Source of the DNA: Apostichopus japonicus
Taxonomy: Eukaryota > Echinodermata > Holothuroidea > Aspidochirotida > Stichopodidae
DNA length: 64,000 nt
Reading direction: 5' to 3'
NCBI RefSeq assembly: GCF_037975245.1
Contig: NC_092577.1
Span: 28,326,398 to 28,390,397, forward strand
Below are positions 1-12,275 of the stretch, piece after piece. The translations under genes were made by a program, and so were the position numbers. The first letter of the stretch is position 1; every line of letters starts with the position of its first letter. Below the pieces are notes generated by a model. The model saw only the letters and a program-made list of their open reading frames with translations. It did no database searches and was not told where the DNA came from.

Positions 1-11
1 TTTTTCCTCAG

Positions 12-2735
12 TTTTTTATCGTCACTGGAGGAGTAGGTGTTCTCCGTTTTAGAAAACCGAGAGGTGTTCCGGTGAGTTGTGTATTTACCATTCGCTGATA
101 GAGTGTATTTACCATTCGTTGATAGGATGGGGAAGGGGAAGGGGAAGGGGAAGGGGAAGGGGAAGGAGCAGGGGAATGCCAAATATTCTAATCCACTTCC
201 CCTGAGAATTCTGCTGCGTCCTTTTGATTATCTGGATATAATTATTATAACATTGTTAACAAAGCTAATTGTGAAAATTTGTGAAATTAACTTATGAAAT
301 TCCTCGCATTGCGTTAATAATAAACCAAGTTTCATAAACCAGTTACGAACAGAATAGCACGTGTCTCCAAGGGTATGTAAAGAAATTCTCACCAACCAGG
401 ATCTCATACTTAGTCAAACGACCTGTGACGTCAACTATTAACCATGCAGAAAATATGACGTCATCATGTGTGCATATGCCAATTGTAATATAGTCACGCG
501 AGCTCCCAGTCCAGTACCCTGGATGAAAAACGATGACCAAAAGTTCTCTAGCGAGGAATATGTGGACCTTCGATAATGGGAAGGGCCTTGCGCACCCAAC
601 CGTCATAGCCCGTTACATATACGGTCTTGGCCTTGGTGACTCATTCCTTCCCCAGATAGGGTCACAACCACAACTTTTGTCCAGGGTGGGGGGGGGGTAA
701 GTTGTTATGTATCACCGCGGAGGGGTGGCACCTCCCTATTCGATAATTTTTGGAAGATGAAAGTCCTATAGTTTGAAACGATGTTGAAGAATTTTCGACT
801 ATTAAGGTTGTATCGCACATACATATTGCATATGTATGCACTGTACGCAAGAAGTGCTTGCAAAGTCATGTCTGCCAGTGATCGGGGGAGATGAGTCTCC
901 TGATTTTATTCGAGGGGGAGGAGGGTGGGTCAGGGGGGGGGGGCGTTAGAGGTACATTGTGGTAGCGCTTCTGTCCCTATATACGGTTAAATAGTGTTAT
1001 ATGATATGTGAAAGGTCATTGGAGATAGACTTTGGGCTAAACTTGAGAGATGTTAGCATCTTTATGTTTCTCCGTTCAAGTTCAAGTTCCTCTTTCTGTA
1101 TCTTGGAAGAACTTTGAAACTTTGAAACGACGAAGGATTCGGTTACAGAGAACTTCCTTCTTACGAACTTAGTTTTTGATCTGTTTACCTTGCTTGTATA
1201 TTGTATTGAGAACAGAACAAATTGAACCGGTTCTGAAACGGAGTAATATGAGATAACACTAACAATGTAAACAAACCAAGTTTGTATGCCTTACGCGTTA
1301 TTACTATGGGTCTATACTGTACCACTTAAAGTGCCACGTTAAAAATTCTACAATGCTATCATTAACAACCCATTACAATGCAGCCCTCCAATTTTAGCAT
1401 ACAGAAACAAGTTTAAAAAACTTTATCTTAGCGAAGGTTATCCATATTGTTCTGTAATTCCGGTGTTTTCTTCCTCGACAGCTTACATACCTTGTATTAT
1501 CAATTCTTGCGGCTATTTTACCCTTTCTCGGAATATTGGTCACTGCATTGTCCTTACTTCTGTCCACTCTTGGACCAATGACGGTGAGTTTAATAAGTCA
1601 TATGTCTGAAAATGGGTGTATTGCCTGCATAGCATCTACGGTGTTAGCATCGGTGGTGTAGCCTCGTTCTTTGCCTGACAACTGAAAGGGAGTAGGAAAG
1701 CTGGATGGGTGGGGAAGCACAACCACCAAAGCTGAGAATTGGTGAACCATGGCATATCTCTACTTTTTTTGTGGACTTGACTTTGGTAAATGAGAGTTAG
1801 AGTAAAGGACAATAAAACGGTTTAATCAGTTAAAACTTTATTATAGATTGAGGGTTTTTGTGAATGACTGTTTGCGCAGAGATACGAAGTCTGGAGGGAG
1901 GGGGAGGGGGTGGGGTTAGAGAAAACAGGATGGGGGACGGAGGGGAAACGGGGAAGGGAAAAGACACGAACATGAAATATGCGTATTGCGTTTGGAAGAA
2001 TGTTTCGTTTTATTGACTGAACTATTTGTTTGTAACTTCCTACTTGTTAAAATCTGTCTAGTCATGTCCCCTAATTCCCTTTCACAAGGACGTAAAAGGG
2101 CGGGTTGCATTTAATTTATGCAGTTATTCGCTGCAAAGATCCTTTTCTTTAAATCTTTGTCACTGGCAATTTAGGTTTTTCATTCTAAGCACACAACAAA
2201 AAAAATCCAAGCATTTATCCAATAATTGTGAAAAAATTGCGACCTCCTTACACAAGTCATCATGTGATCCCGTATTCTAAAATAGAAGTTTCAACGTTCA
2301 CTTGCAACTAATTATAAATAGAATTACATTAGCCTGAGATAATCAATACATGCTTTAAGGGAAATAGGGCCTACTCTACATCCAAACGTCAACGTTTTGC
2401 TTGAATTTGAAAATCATAAATTATTATATTGAAATATGTAATTGGCATATATCATGAATAGGTTCCGTGTATTCTAAAGTCGAAACGTGAACGTTCGCTT
2501 ACAATTTATAAATTGTACTACACTATAAATTGTGGTTGTTTATATTTGTTTAATCGCTTTTTATAACTATATTAATATCGTTTCTCATTTTCATTCGCAG
2601 GATACGTCACTTCGAAATGTCAATTTGATTGTTAATATTTCGTTGATCCTAATTTTCTTATTGGAGTTCATAATATCACTGGTTGCCTCCATTTTCGCTT
2701 GTAGTTCAATCGCCACAAGAACACGTGGTTTGTAG
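12..2735 (+). CDS. MS4A/CD20-like tetraspan membrane protein, 3' three exons (5' part outside window)
   Basis: Three exons can be read: 12-71 (acceptor cctcag, donor GTGAGT), 1482-1583 (acceptor ctcgacag, donor GTGAGT) and 2601-2735 (acceptor ttcgcag, stop TAG). All junctions are phase 0. The joined product is about 98 residues. Exon one gives the end of a membrane segment followed by a basic loop (FFIVTGG, then RFRKPRG). Exon two is one hydrophobic helix (about 34 residues). Exon three holds a last helix with LLEF and a Cys near its end (IFACSS), then a short tail TRTRGL. This order, a FI-SG turn, a third helix, and a fourth helix starting LLEF and ending in a Cys, is the MS4A (CD20-like) pattern. 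Upstream exons with helix one and most of helix two lie before base 1. MS4A proteins sit in the plasma or endosomal membrane; the specific role is unknown. TMEM176-like or another tetraspan is the alternative. Confidence 0.68.
77..175. repeat. 24-bp tandem pair followed by a (GGGGAA)n run
   Basis: A unit starting gtgtatttaccattcg is present twice (about 78-125) and is followed directly by about seven copies of GGGGAA up to base 166. It lies in the intron just after the first exon of the MS4A-like gene. It is simple sequence with no coding meaning. Confidence 0.8.
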
Positions 2736-5700
2736 GGAAAACTTCAGCTGCATGAATGATTACAGACCAAATACGGTAAAAGGTATATATGTGTGCTTTT
2801 AATGGATTTCAAATATAAGGGTAATTTCGTTTGTTTTCAATACAAGAAAAGTAGTAAGCCGAAACTTAAGAGGTGTCCGAAATCCACTCCATTCAGCTTA
2901 TTCAACAGTGATAATTCAGCTGACACGAAACCTCGTTTAGATTACAATTATTTAAGATGTAAGGAATAACATCTATAAACCACAAATTGTATTTGACAGG
3001 AATGGAAGTAAAGTTGATTCTGATCCGTCTATGTGTCATGATGCTTGGTTTGACCTGCAAGGTGGGGGGGATGTATTTATTGGGAGGGGGTGGGTGGGGT
3101 GGGTGGGTGGACGAATAAGCTGCTATACACTAGAGTTAAATGCGATACGGTCTAGTAGTCAAATATGTCCCATGTGAAATGTGTCCCAGCCGGATCAAAC
3201 ATATTTAATTTGTTTTGTTCTGACACGTCACAGAAAGAATTGGAATTTGGTGACAGATGTCATAAGACACGTTTCTCTTTAACTACCAAATGAAAAGTAA
3301 ACACGCTCTTTGTATGCGATCCTTAAGATGTGATCCCCGAACGGGTATAGGTTTCATTGAATCGCGGATCTAGTGTAAAGTCTGTAGCAATATCTTTTAG
3401 AACGTTGTAATTAATTAATATTACCGTGGTTCCAATAATTGTTTACAAATGCATTGAACGCTATCTAGAGCTCATGCAACGAATCCTAAGATAACGGATG
3501 TAATGTCCAGTTTTGTTTGTCGGGAATTTCCCCTTATCGTGTAATCCCGTAACTATTTAAATAGATTTCAAACAGTATAAAGTACCACTGGGTGTAATTA
3601 TATTGCCTCTAGGCGTACATGGGGTGACATCTGTACACATAAATACGTGACTCTAAAAGAATTGAAGAGAAAAGGCTAACAACTGTGCAGTATCATTGTA
3701 AAGGTATATAAACGTAATATAAGCTGAGCCACTCTTGAATGAGTTTGTTGTCGCGCATTTTAAGAGAATGAGGAACGAAGGTTGACGGTAAATGGTGGTC
3801 CATTTTGCACTCTCATCAACCTCCCTCCACACCGACCTCCTTTAGAAATATAACATGCCACAAAATACATGCTGAATAAATTTCAGACTTAAGTTTCAAA
3901 CAACTTTTCTCCAGATATCAAATGTTAAAGAATGGGAAATGAGGATGGCTTATAGAGAGAAGTCACTGTTGGCCCTTGATTTAACATTCATGTTAAAGTT
4001 TCTAAATTGGTGACCCTTAGTTGACCTTTCAAGCATATTTATGGGCAATACTGTTGAGTTTTGTTTTGTTAGGAGGATTATCAAAGCAATTTACGTGAAC
4101 AGAAAATAAATGTTCGAAGAGGAAAATATTATCTCTTCTGCCATTAGACGAAAGAACAACTATATCATATTGGTCGCCTATCATACTGCTATCAATTATG
4201 GCATACTAACACGCTATATAATGTCATTTTCAGTATAATGTGAGTGTATCATTGTTATTATCCAGCTCTATATAAATAAACCCTCCAAATCCATCTCCTA
4301 TGTATTAATTATTGTCATTTCTTCGAAAGTCCAAGGTCCGACTGGTTGTGTTATCTAAGATCAGTTGTACTTCAAACAAGGAAACAATGTTGGGATACAT
4401 GTCTAGTTAAGGTAAGGTAAGGTAAGGTGTGTAGAGTCAATCATGAAACCTATATTATACACAGGAGTCGATAAACACGCATTTTAACATATACCACCTA
4501 TGCGTCGTAGAATACCCCTGAAAGCGTTATCGTTCAACGTTATACTGAGGTTATAAAAACATATATGGATGAAAATCATTGCTTTGTCAATGTGATTGAT
4601 TACCAAGAAGAAGAAGAAGAAGAAGAAAGCGAGTAAAGCAACTTGAGATTTTTAAAGTGCGATATATAGATATCATAACAGAAGGTAAGTACGGTGTAAT
4701 TTGTCCTAGAATGAAATGAAAGAAGTTAATCTTCAGTCGGCATACTGACCGTTTCCACCAGTCTCAATATGAGAGAGTATTGTGACTTTACCGGCATTAG
4801 AACCGTAACGTAACGTACTCCTCTCCTTAAATTCTTCTTTTAGGCGAATTTAATTTCAGGATATTTTAAATTATATTTTGTCACCGATTTTCTCCAACCT
4901 ACCAAATACTATTAAGATTGTAATTTAGTAAAGTAGTACACACTTCTATAAATTCATTTTTTAAGAAGGTGAACATTACTTAGAGAGAGAAGTATAATGT
5001 TTCCATGTTTATGTATACCAACTTTGTTGTGCAGAAGCTATTTTAATATTGGTATATAGGCTCTGCATAACCTAAAAACATATACATAAAAAAGTGAGAA
5101 TTTTTCACAAGTTCCAAATTTTGCTACGTTATTTGAAACTGGCTAATGAATATCATGTAATGAAATATCATTAAGATTTATTATACAGTAAATGTAATAA
5201 AATGGTGACATCTTCGGTACACATTACCAAAATCAGTAAAAGATGCTGTGTTCATCCATGTTTAACCAAACCTAACGAAATTGTGCCCTACAACTTTGCG
5301 AGAACCCCATGCATAATCTAGTTACAGGAATTGTGAGTGAAAAATCAATGTCGGCCAACAGATGGGGCAAGAGGGAGGGGGGGGGGAGGTAGACTTATTT
5401 TCCTTTCGGGTATAAGACCAGCTCTAGGGCAGCCCACGTTCAATTGTGTTTCTCTATAATTGTGTTGCTCTATAATTGTCTTGCTCTATGATATTCTTTT
5501 AACACCGAATATGGTATATGCCAAGCTATTGTATAGAATCAGAAGAGTTGGATGCATGCCCCCCCCCCCCCTCAAAAAAATCTGCATAACAGATAAGGTA
5601 TATATTAAATTGTGTAATACCGAATTGATTATCCATTCATTGACCCCTGTATCGATAAATCGTATAAGTTCCAATATATTAAAGGAGATACAAACCCAAA

Positions 5701-6676
5701 CTTCATTATTGATCTATGTAATAGAGAAAACTGTTATTAACAACGTCACAAAGACAGGTAAGACAACTATTTCTCCATTTGGGAGATATCACAGATTTAA
5801 TATTTCTTCACATGCAATGCGAAGACTTGATCAAGTATGACATCTTAGAGCCACGTGTGCTTCAATTGTTTTTATGTTTTACTTTATTTTTGTTTATTTT
5901 TTATAATGAAGATGGGTTTTTGCAAATGCTGAATCTATGATATTGAAACTGATCACATGACTTACGATGGCGATTGTTTTAGGGTCAAAACAGTTAACAT
6001 TCTACCTTTAAAAAAAAAGAAAATAAATAAAAACAGAGGGTAAAATGTGTCAGATCCTGGGCAGCACTATCACATCACAGATTTACAAAATGACAGCTCA
6101 CAGACACGTCTATTAAACTAGGCTATAGCTCACGAAACAGAACAAGACTTTTCTTAGCTGTTTCGTGGAGTTCATAAAGATCCCTGTCGTATATATACAG
6201 ATGATGGTTTGGTTTGTGTGCCCCTTTAACTCAGAATATGTTTATGATTTTTTTTGACACTGTTGGTACGGTCCCCTTATCTACCAACTACGAGAAAATA
6301 ACTATGGTCGCCAACTTAGCAAGCAAGCAAATAGGTTTCACAATAAGATGAACTAACATTTTGTATAGCACCTAGGACGTTAAAATTATGACTGCTATAC
6401 TCCTAATCAAAGATATGTTACAACTTCGAATGCACTTGATAAGCGACTTGTTGCTCAAAGTGAAGCCGTACTGTTTTGTTTTGCATTGCCGCATTAGGAA
6501 TATTTTTTATGCATAACATATAAGGTACATCCAAATATATTGTGATATATATTCCAGTATGCTTCTCCATTCATTATTATAGTTCCCTGCCATGAAATGT
6601 AAACTAATTTCTTGGCCTAAACTGTGTCTGCGTCAAACTTGGCTAGTTGTGTATACTTTTTGTCTACATTTTGCAG
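2736..6676. other. No gene recognised; short simple repeats only
   Basis: AT-rich non-coding sequence. It contains a (GGTAA)n run near 4410-4428, an (AGA)n run near 4606-4627 and G/C homopolymers near 3064, 5379 and 5561. Upstream exons of the gene ending at 6920 should lie here or further upstream, but I could not find one with good splice signals and recognisable protein sequence. Confidence 0.5.
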
Positions 6677-6920
6677 GTTAACTCATAATTTAGTGGTACC
6701 GGGAGGTATATATTCCGACGGTCGAGCTCGGTCAACAATGGCGATCTCTCTTTGGGGGCTCTGTCTGATTGGTTTCGTAATGACGGTGGTGTTTGTGGTA
6801 CTCTTCGGCTTCGGTACTACAGATATGTGTGGGCTAACGGCTAAATTCTTCCCAGAGAAGGATTATTCCAAGGATACACGAATGATGAGACGCAGTAATC
6901 TTGGTAGCAACGTAGTCTAA
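6677..6920 (+). CDS. Terminal exon of a membrane protein with one C-terminal TM helix (possibly CD225/dispanin-like)
   Basis: A strong acceptor (cattttgcag) ends at 6676 and the frame then stays open to TAA at 6918-6920, giving about 81 residues. The exon needs two bases from an earlier exon. It encodes a short loop (GGIYSDGRARSTMA), a clear hydrophobic helix of about 25 residues (centre LIGFVMTVVFVVLF) and a charged tail rich in Lys, Asp and Arg. An AATAAA poly(A) signal follows at 6965-6970. The small basic/Ser stretch before a final helix resembles the second helix of CD225 (dispanin/IFITM) proteins, but the Cys-rich first half of CD225 was not found. The identity is therefore tentative and it may belong to another family. 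Confidence 0.5.
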
Positions 6921-6964
6921 AATTATTGTTCAAATACTTAAAAATTTTACAGCGAAATTGGTAA

Positions 6965-6970
6965 TAATAA
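6965..6970 (+). terminator. Poly(A) signal AATAAA
   Basis: Canonical hexamer 45 bases after the stop codon at 6920, in the usual place for 3'-end formation of the preceding exon. Confidence 0.55.
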
Positions 6971-9404
6971 AAACAAAAACCTGTACAGAATGTAGAATTT
7001 TTTATCTGTTGGTTTTATATTCTTTGTAACCCATTTTGTGATTGGCTAACGTTGCTTTGGATGGCAGTCTTACAGATTACACTTGTGACGTGATTCGCTG
7101 GCAAATCAACTCTTCAGATATCTTAGTTTCTGTAATTCTTTGTCAGTTTTCAGTTATTTTAATGAGAACATTTAAAAGTTGAATTTGCGTTTTAATAGAA
7201 TCTTTTGAAGATAACCGATCATAACGTATATGATAAATATAATAGAAAAGGGTGGAAGCATATATTTAAACGTTAATTTCCCATTGTAGAGGATGTTGGG
7301 GGCGTGACTCGTTGATGCGCGAAGGAGGAGGAGGTGAAGTTGGGAGGGAGGAGAAACTAGTTAGGAAGGTGATACTTGGTGCTCATACTTCCTTTTTGGA
7401 TCCCACTCCTCACTGGTGCATGTAAAGTATAATAGCTCAAACATGAAAATGTTATTATACAACTGTTATTCTTTCCTAAATTAGTACATTAGAAAACGTG
7501 TTTGAGACCTTCGTGTTGTATTAATTACATGGCAAACACGAATGTTCTAAATGTCGTAGTATGTATGTAAATGTCTGTGATACGTGAAGCTAGAATGAAC
7601 TTTTGTGACATAACCCCTCCTCCCTCCCTCCCTTTAAAAAACAAATCAATATGGTATGCAATATTGTATGTTGATAAATATACTTCATCTAAAAAATAAT
7701 AAGAAAGATTTTTAGTTGGACATTGATAGTTTAGCGGCTGGACTATAGGCTCATCAGCAGAGTGCAATGGCAAATGCTCAGCCAAGTTTGCAAGTGCTAT
7801 TAAAAAGTTTTACATCTCTTTTATTTCTGATTATATTTCTTAAGGTGAAATTAAGTCGTTTCTTCCATAATATGTCGATATGAGCAACTGCTCACAGCTT
7901 TAAAATATATCATAACACGCACCTGAAAATATCGTCTCCATGAAAGAAAATAATACTAATAATGGAAAGTAAAGAGAAAAGAAACAATACAAAATAAAGC
8001 ACATGTGATTATTATGTGCGACTCTCTCACACAGATTAATGAAGACATCTGAGCTTCCTCGTCTGACGATGGGAGTGGTATGAGGGTTGGGGGAGGGGGT
8101 TAGAGGGGGCGGGGAGGTCTTCAGCATAGCCATCATCCCATCTCATATAAGTTGATGATTGGGGTTGTGTTTGCGTCTTTGGACGGTGGGAAGGGCGGTG
8201 TGGGGAAGGGGGGTTTGAGTTAAGATACAGGCATCTATTTGGGCTTTCTGCTCATTTAAAGCTAAGTTATTCTAGGCAAAGGGTACTGGAGATGTGTACA
8301 TTCTCTTCTTCATGGTGAAGCATTTGTTAATCTGCAAAGGGTTACTGATAAAACGTATTATGTGTTCTCCACTTATATAATTGTGATACTATCCTCAAAT
8401 GTGCCATTGCAAATATTTACTCATCTATGATAAATGAAAATCGATCGTGCAACAGTTTCTTTTTCTAGTTGTCATCTGTATTTCTCAACGTATTGAAAGT
8501 CAAATCTGTTTCCAACATATGATTTGATTGGTTGTCATTATGACCTCAGTATTTTGACATATCTGTTAATGAACCAATCAGAGCAGCACTTACACAATCA
8601 TCAGCAAATTAAGGGGAAAATATCATTCTTGAATGCAGTACATGTGAAAAAGACAAGTGCGACTGTGTAAGACTTGGTTTTGCATGGCGCTCTTCATAAA
8701 TAGTGAACATAAGTAGTACTGTACACAGTGTAGACTGCTCCTGAATAAACCTTTAACCCTGATCATCATGTGTATTTATTCCCTTCTCAAGTGACTCGTG
8801 ATAGCTAACTGGACCTAACAACGTCATGATAAACTGGCTATAGTCTCCATGTATAAGGCAGACTTCCTGCCCAGGCTCTATATTGGGTGAAAATTCTTCA
8901 GTTGGAACAGGAGATACGTATAGAACATCCTAAACATCGGTAGCCACAATATTCCATTCTGCTGGTTCGAGAAAGTATACCATTTACCATGCTGCGGTCT
9001 AGCCCCCCTCCCCACGCCCCCCGCCCCGCGTCATGTTAACTCGTAAGGGTGCAGTGTCCTACAAGTGTACAGGGAGTATAACGTCACCACCATACATGAC
9101 CAGTTTTATAGCGACAAAGCTCCAACAAATAGGAAGGTTGCTTAGAGGATGGAGAAAAAAACCCACCAGATCTTCCACGTTTTCTTCCCTTTGTGTGAAG
9201 CATCAGCAACATGGAATAAGTGTGTCACCCCCAGCTTGCAACCGTTTTTTGTTTGCTTGTTGTTTGCTCAGTAACAATCACTTTGATACACCATTACGGC
9301 CGAGGGAAGGCGGGGTTTAGGGTGTGGGACATGTTTTTTTTAATTGTCACCAGTCCGCATAATTGTTTTTCACTGATATAATAGAGACCGTTCCACAATT
9401 GTTG
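6971..9404. other. No gene recognised
   Basis: AT-rich sequence with purine-rich G runs (about 7300-7350, 8090-8115, 8195) and no convincing exon or element ends on either strand. Confidence 0.5.
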
Positions 9405-10555
9405 CTGTTGTTTAAAGGAATAACGAAGGCAGGGATTAAGGACAATTAATATTATTCAGTAACATCAAATCTCTCTTTTGTGAAACCTTTAAAGTGAACC
9501 GATTCTTGTTTGACTGAATACGCTCGCTTTGAAAATTGACTCCTAAGCCCTCACCACAGTACACAGTAAGCCGCCATTTTTTGACGTTATACGCTTAAAA
9601 TGCCATATTGATGACGTCAGAGAGAAACAACTCTCGTAACAAAGTCATTTTCCGTGTAGTCGACTCCCCGTGGAAAATATTCAGCTGTTGTTGCTAGGGC
9701 TAGAACTTTAGAAGGCTTGCAGTTTTCTATAAGCCCAACGCAGTTTAAAATATTAACGAGGCACCTGAAGGTCATATAGTTACGAAAAAATAAAGAGTTC
9801 TCTTTTCTTAAAATGTTCGTTAAGAAGGCCTAGGCTATACGCTAAACAAGCACGCTGAAGATATGCCTAGGCTTCGCTTAAGTAACAATGTAGGCTGACT
9901 GTAACGTTAATCATACAACATGCCCTGCCACGCTTTACTTCATATCCAATTCAAATGGAATGTTCCTTGTGTGGCCAGGGATGTCGTTCCTCATCACCAA
10001 GGTAGCTCTTAGTACCGCTTTATTTTGGCAAACGGATTCAAAGTCTGTATTGACTGTAAAACAGCCTTCTGGGATGAATTATCCACTTCGCGGCGACAAA
10101 CACACTCCACCTCCTTATAAATTATCTCACAGTTGCCACATGATCCTCTTTTTCCCTGTTTACTCCTACGTTTTCCTTGCCTGTAATTCCTCTGCTGTTA
10201 ATATCGGATCAAAGTCTTAAGGCTGAGGCCCTGCCATTGAACCTTCTTTGATTTCTTTCGTTTTGGTTGAGACTAGTTGTTGACTGATTGCGCTTTAGTA
10301 CAGCGTTTGTACGGAGAAAGCGCTACTGTTTGATTGAGTTGTGCCTCCCTGACGTCATCAGAATGAATTTTAAGCGTGTTACGTCATCAATGGCGGCTTA
10401 CTGTGCACTGTGGTGCAATTTCCAAAGCGAGCTTAATCAGTCAAACAGGAAGCGGTTAACTTAAAAGTAAAATATTAGAGAGTTTTGAGGTTAGGCTTCT
10501 GAGTAATATAAATTGTCTTTGATCGCTGCCTTCGTTATTCATTTACACTTTTAGA
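9405..10555. mobile_element. DNA transposon-like element with about 200-bp terminal inverted repeats
   Basis: The left arm (about 9405-9640) and right arm (about 10340-10555) are imperfect reverse complements. Matching landmarks include GAATAACGAAGGCAG at the left tip and ctgccttcgttattc at the right tip. In both arms a TTTGACTGA block is followed by a CTCGCTTTG block, and both have cacagtaagccgccat or its complement, then AAGCG next to TGACGTCA. The 700-bp interior has no transposase but carries a broken P2X7-C-like domain. It resembles a non-autonomous element with long arms that carries captured or inherited cargo. The exact tips and a target duplication could not be fixed (flanks gttta and tttac are similar but not identical). 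Confidence 0.72.
9935..10195 (-). pseudogene. P2X7 C-terminal-type Cys domain, frameshifted, inside the TIR element
   Basis: Read on the minus strand, one frame gives a basic leader (GKRRSKQGKR), then a Cys cluster (SCGNCEII, VECVCRREV). A second frame overlapping it gives CFTVNTDFESVCQNKAVLRA and runs to a stop at 9935. Together these match the order of the zinc-binding cytoplasmic C-terminal domain of P2X7 receptors (CGNC, EC.CCRE, then CIT..P.F..VCL...VL). In many invertebrates this domain occurs outside channels, often next to mobile DNA. Here a +1 type shift after DNSSQ and an in-frame stop upstream break it. No channel part is present. Confidence 0.62.
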
Positions 10556-11065
10556 ATCATGTTGATACTATCTACCGATGATTATACGCATTCCCTCCAC
10601 CGTATTGAGTTACTTGTCAAGGTTGCATCATCATTTCAAATCTAAAGGAAAATAAAAACAACTACTGATGTGTTTGTGCGAAGATGGGCAGTATATCAGT
10701 TACAAGTATTGGGAGGTATTGTAAAGATGGAATGTTTGTTCGAAGACTTTTAACTAGTTGATTATACAAATGATTCAGTCAAGTGTGTCAGTAGCTTCTT
10801 GATTAGTTCTGAGCATGCACGGTACCTTGTGGCAGCGTCTTCCTTTGTTTACCTCCTCACACCTAAATATGCTTGTGGACATTGATATGTATGTTTGTAT
10901 GTATTTTAGATCCTCCTGCAAGCAGGAACTCGCGAAGAAGCCATAATTTGCTTATCAAAGCCGCAAGCTGACCGAAGTCAGTCTCTTAGAATCATATTTT
11001 AACGTCCATGATTATGAATTGTCAATTGTCAAAAACTCTGTAACTGGACGACATACATTAATCTT

Positions 11066-11132
11066 GGAGTGACTCGAACCCAGGACCTTATCTTTGAAAG
11101 GCACCGGCGTTAACCACTGAGCTTACACTCCC
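11066..11132 (-). repeat. tRNA-derived SINE head or tRNA pseudogene
   Basis: On the minus strand the segment starts GGGAGTG and ends CACTCC, which pair. It has an A-box-like GCTCAGTGGTTAAC and a B-box GGGTTCGAGTC. The T-stem cannot form, so it is not a working tRNA; a SINE head or tRNA relic fits better. Confidence 0.5.
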
Positions 11133-11848
11133 TGATACGAATCAGCAACCATGTAAGGTGGTTGATAATGTCATAAACCTGTGTGTGCTTCATATTCCGG
11201 AAATGCCTCTGAATTTGTCTCTCACGTTATTGCACTACGCAAGACTAAGTTACTTGCCTAAACAATATAGTTCCAAGTGACAAAGGATTGGTAAGAATTG
11301 TCCAGTTAGAGGTATATTAGCCGGCAGAAACGATGAACTATGTTGCAGTCAAGCATTACAATATTGCAGTACATTTTATACGTATTGAAACAAAATGTCT
11401 AAACCAATAACGTGTAGAGCGGAAAAAGATGAATGAATACAGGAAGACCGATATATTACTCTCTTTATAAAAGGTAATTACTATGCATAGAAGAGATTAC
11501 CTAACTACCATAAGGCGTGGCCTTTGCTGCAGTTTAAGTGAAAGAAAAAGCTATGAATGGAAAACTTTGGAATATTTTCTTTGCAAATTTATTATCTGAT
11601 TTTATCGTTCCTATCGTGATACAGTCTCATTACAATCTGTCTTGAATGTTGCTGTTTGATGGAAGAAAAACCAAAATAAAACAGAATAAAACATCAGTGG
11701 GTCTCAAAACATCATATACCAACTTTTAAGACTGATGATGTAGTGTGCAGTTTATCTGCATTCGAGTTTTCTCTAAGCCTTAAAATATAACTATTAATCT
11801 AAAAATAAATCTAAATGTCAAAGGTTGATGTGACGTGGAAAACTTAGA

Positions 11849-11927
11849 TTCCGAAAATGTTCATGGAAATCGAGGTTGGTATAACCTCGCCTGATGGAGA
11901 TGTTCCAATTCCAATTATAGAGGACGA
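11849..11927 (+). CDS. Candidate lone exon, unassigned
   Basis: After a weak acceptor (aaacttag) the frame reads MFMEIEVGITSPDGDVPIPI plus IEDE and ends exactly at a strong donor GA|GTAAGTG. The composition is protein-like and acidic, but there is no partner exon, no family match and the upstream pyrimidine tract is poor. It could equally be chance. It lies on the opposite strand to the PAN gene. Confidence 0.2.
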
Positions 11928-12275
11928 GTAAGTGTTACATCTCACTGCTTTGATATAGAGTATTCTTAGGTTTTATTAAATCGTTCTATTAAAGATTTGG
12001 AGTAAATGTTGTATAATACACAGGCAAACAGCTTCTCAAATCACTTCTTCTCTCACATAAAACAAGAGAGGAATCTAACTTTCCTTGTCATGGTTGTAAA
12101 TTTCTTATCTAAACTACTGTAAAAACCTTGGAAGAATTCTCGAGATCAGGATACCAAATTTGCCAACTCGATAAAAGAACCATTAAAGCAATATTACCTA
12201 TAAAAAGACTTACGTATCTGGTTCCACATCGTTAGCGCATGCAATGTGTTGCCACTGTAAATGTAGACACAGAGT

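Noticed and set aside
5460-5840. 126-codon plus frame before the 6677 exon
   Set aside because: It contains a C run and an AT-rich random-looking sequence, and has no splice link to the later exon.
2601-6920. One gene joining the 2601 exon with the 6677 exon
   Set aside because: The 2601 exon ends with its own stop, and the only possible donor near it is weak and in the wrong phase.
11066-11132. True tRNA gene
   Set aside because: The acceptor ends pair but the T-stem cannot form; it is kept only as a tRNA-derived repeat.
12214-12254. Possible extra 41-base exon of the PAN gene (acceptor tttacag, donor GTAAGT)
   Set aside because: The preceding exon has a good stop and no usable donor in phase; the piece reads into a stop and the intron would be too short.
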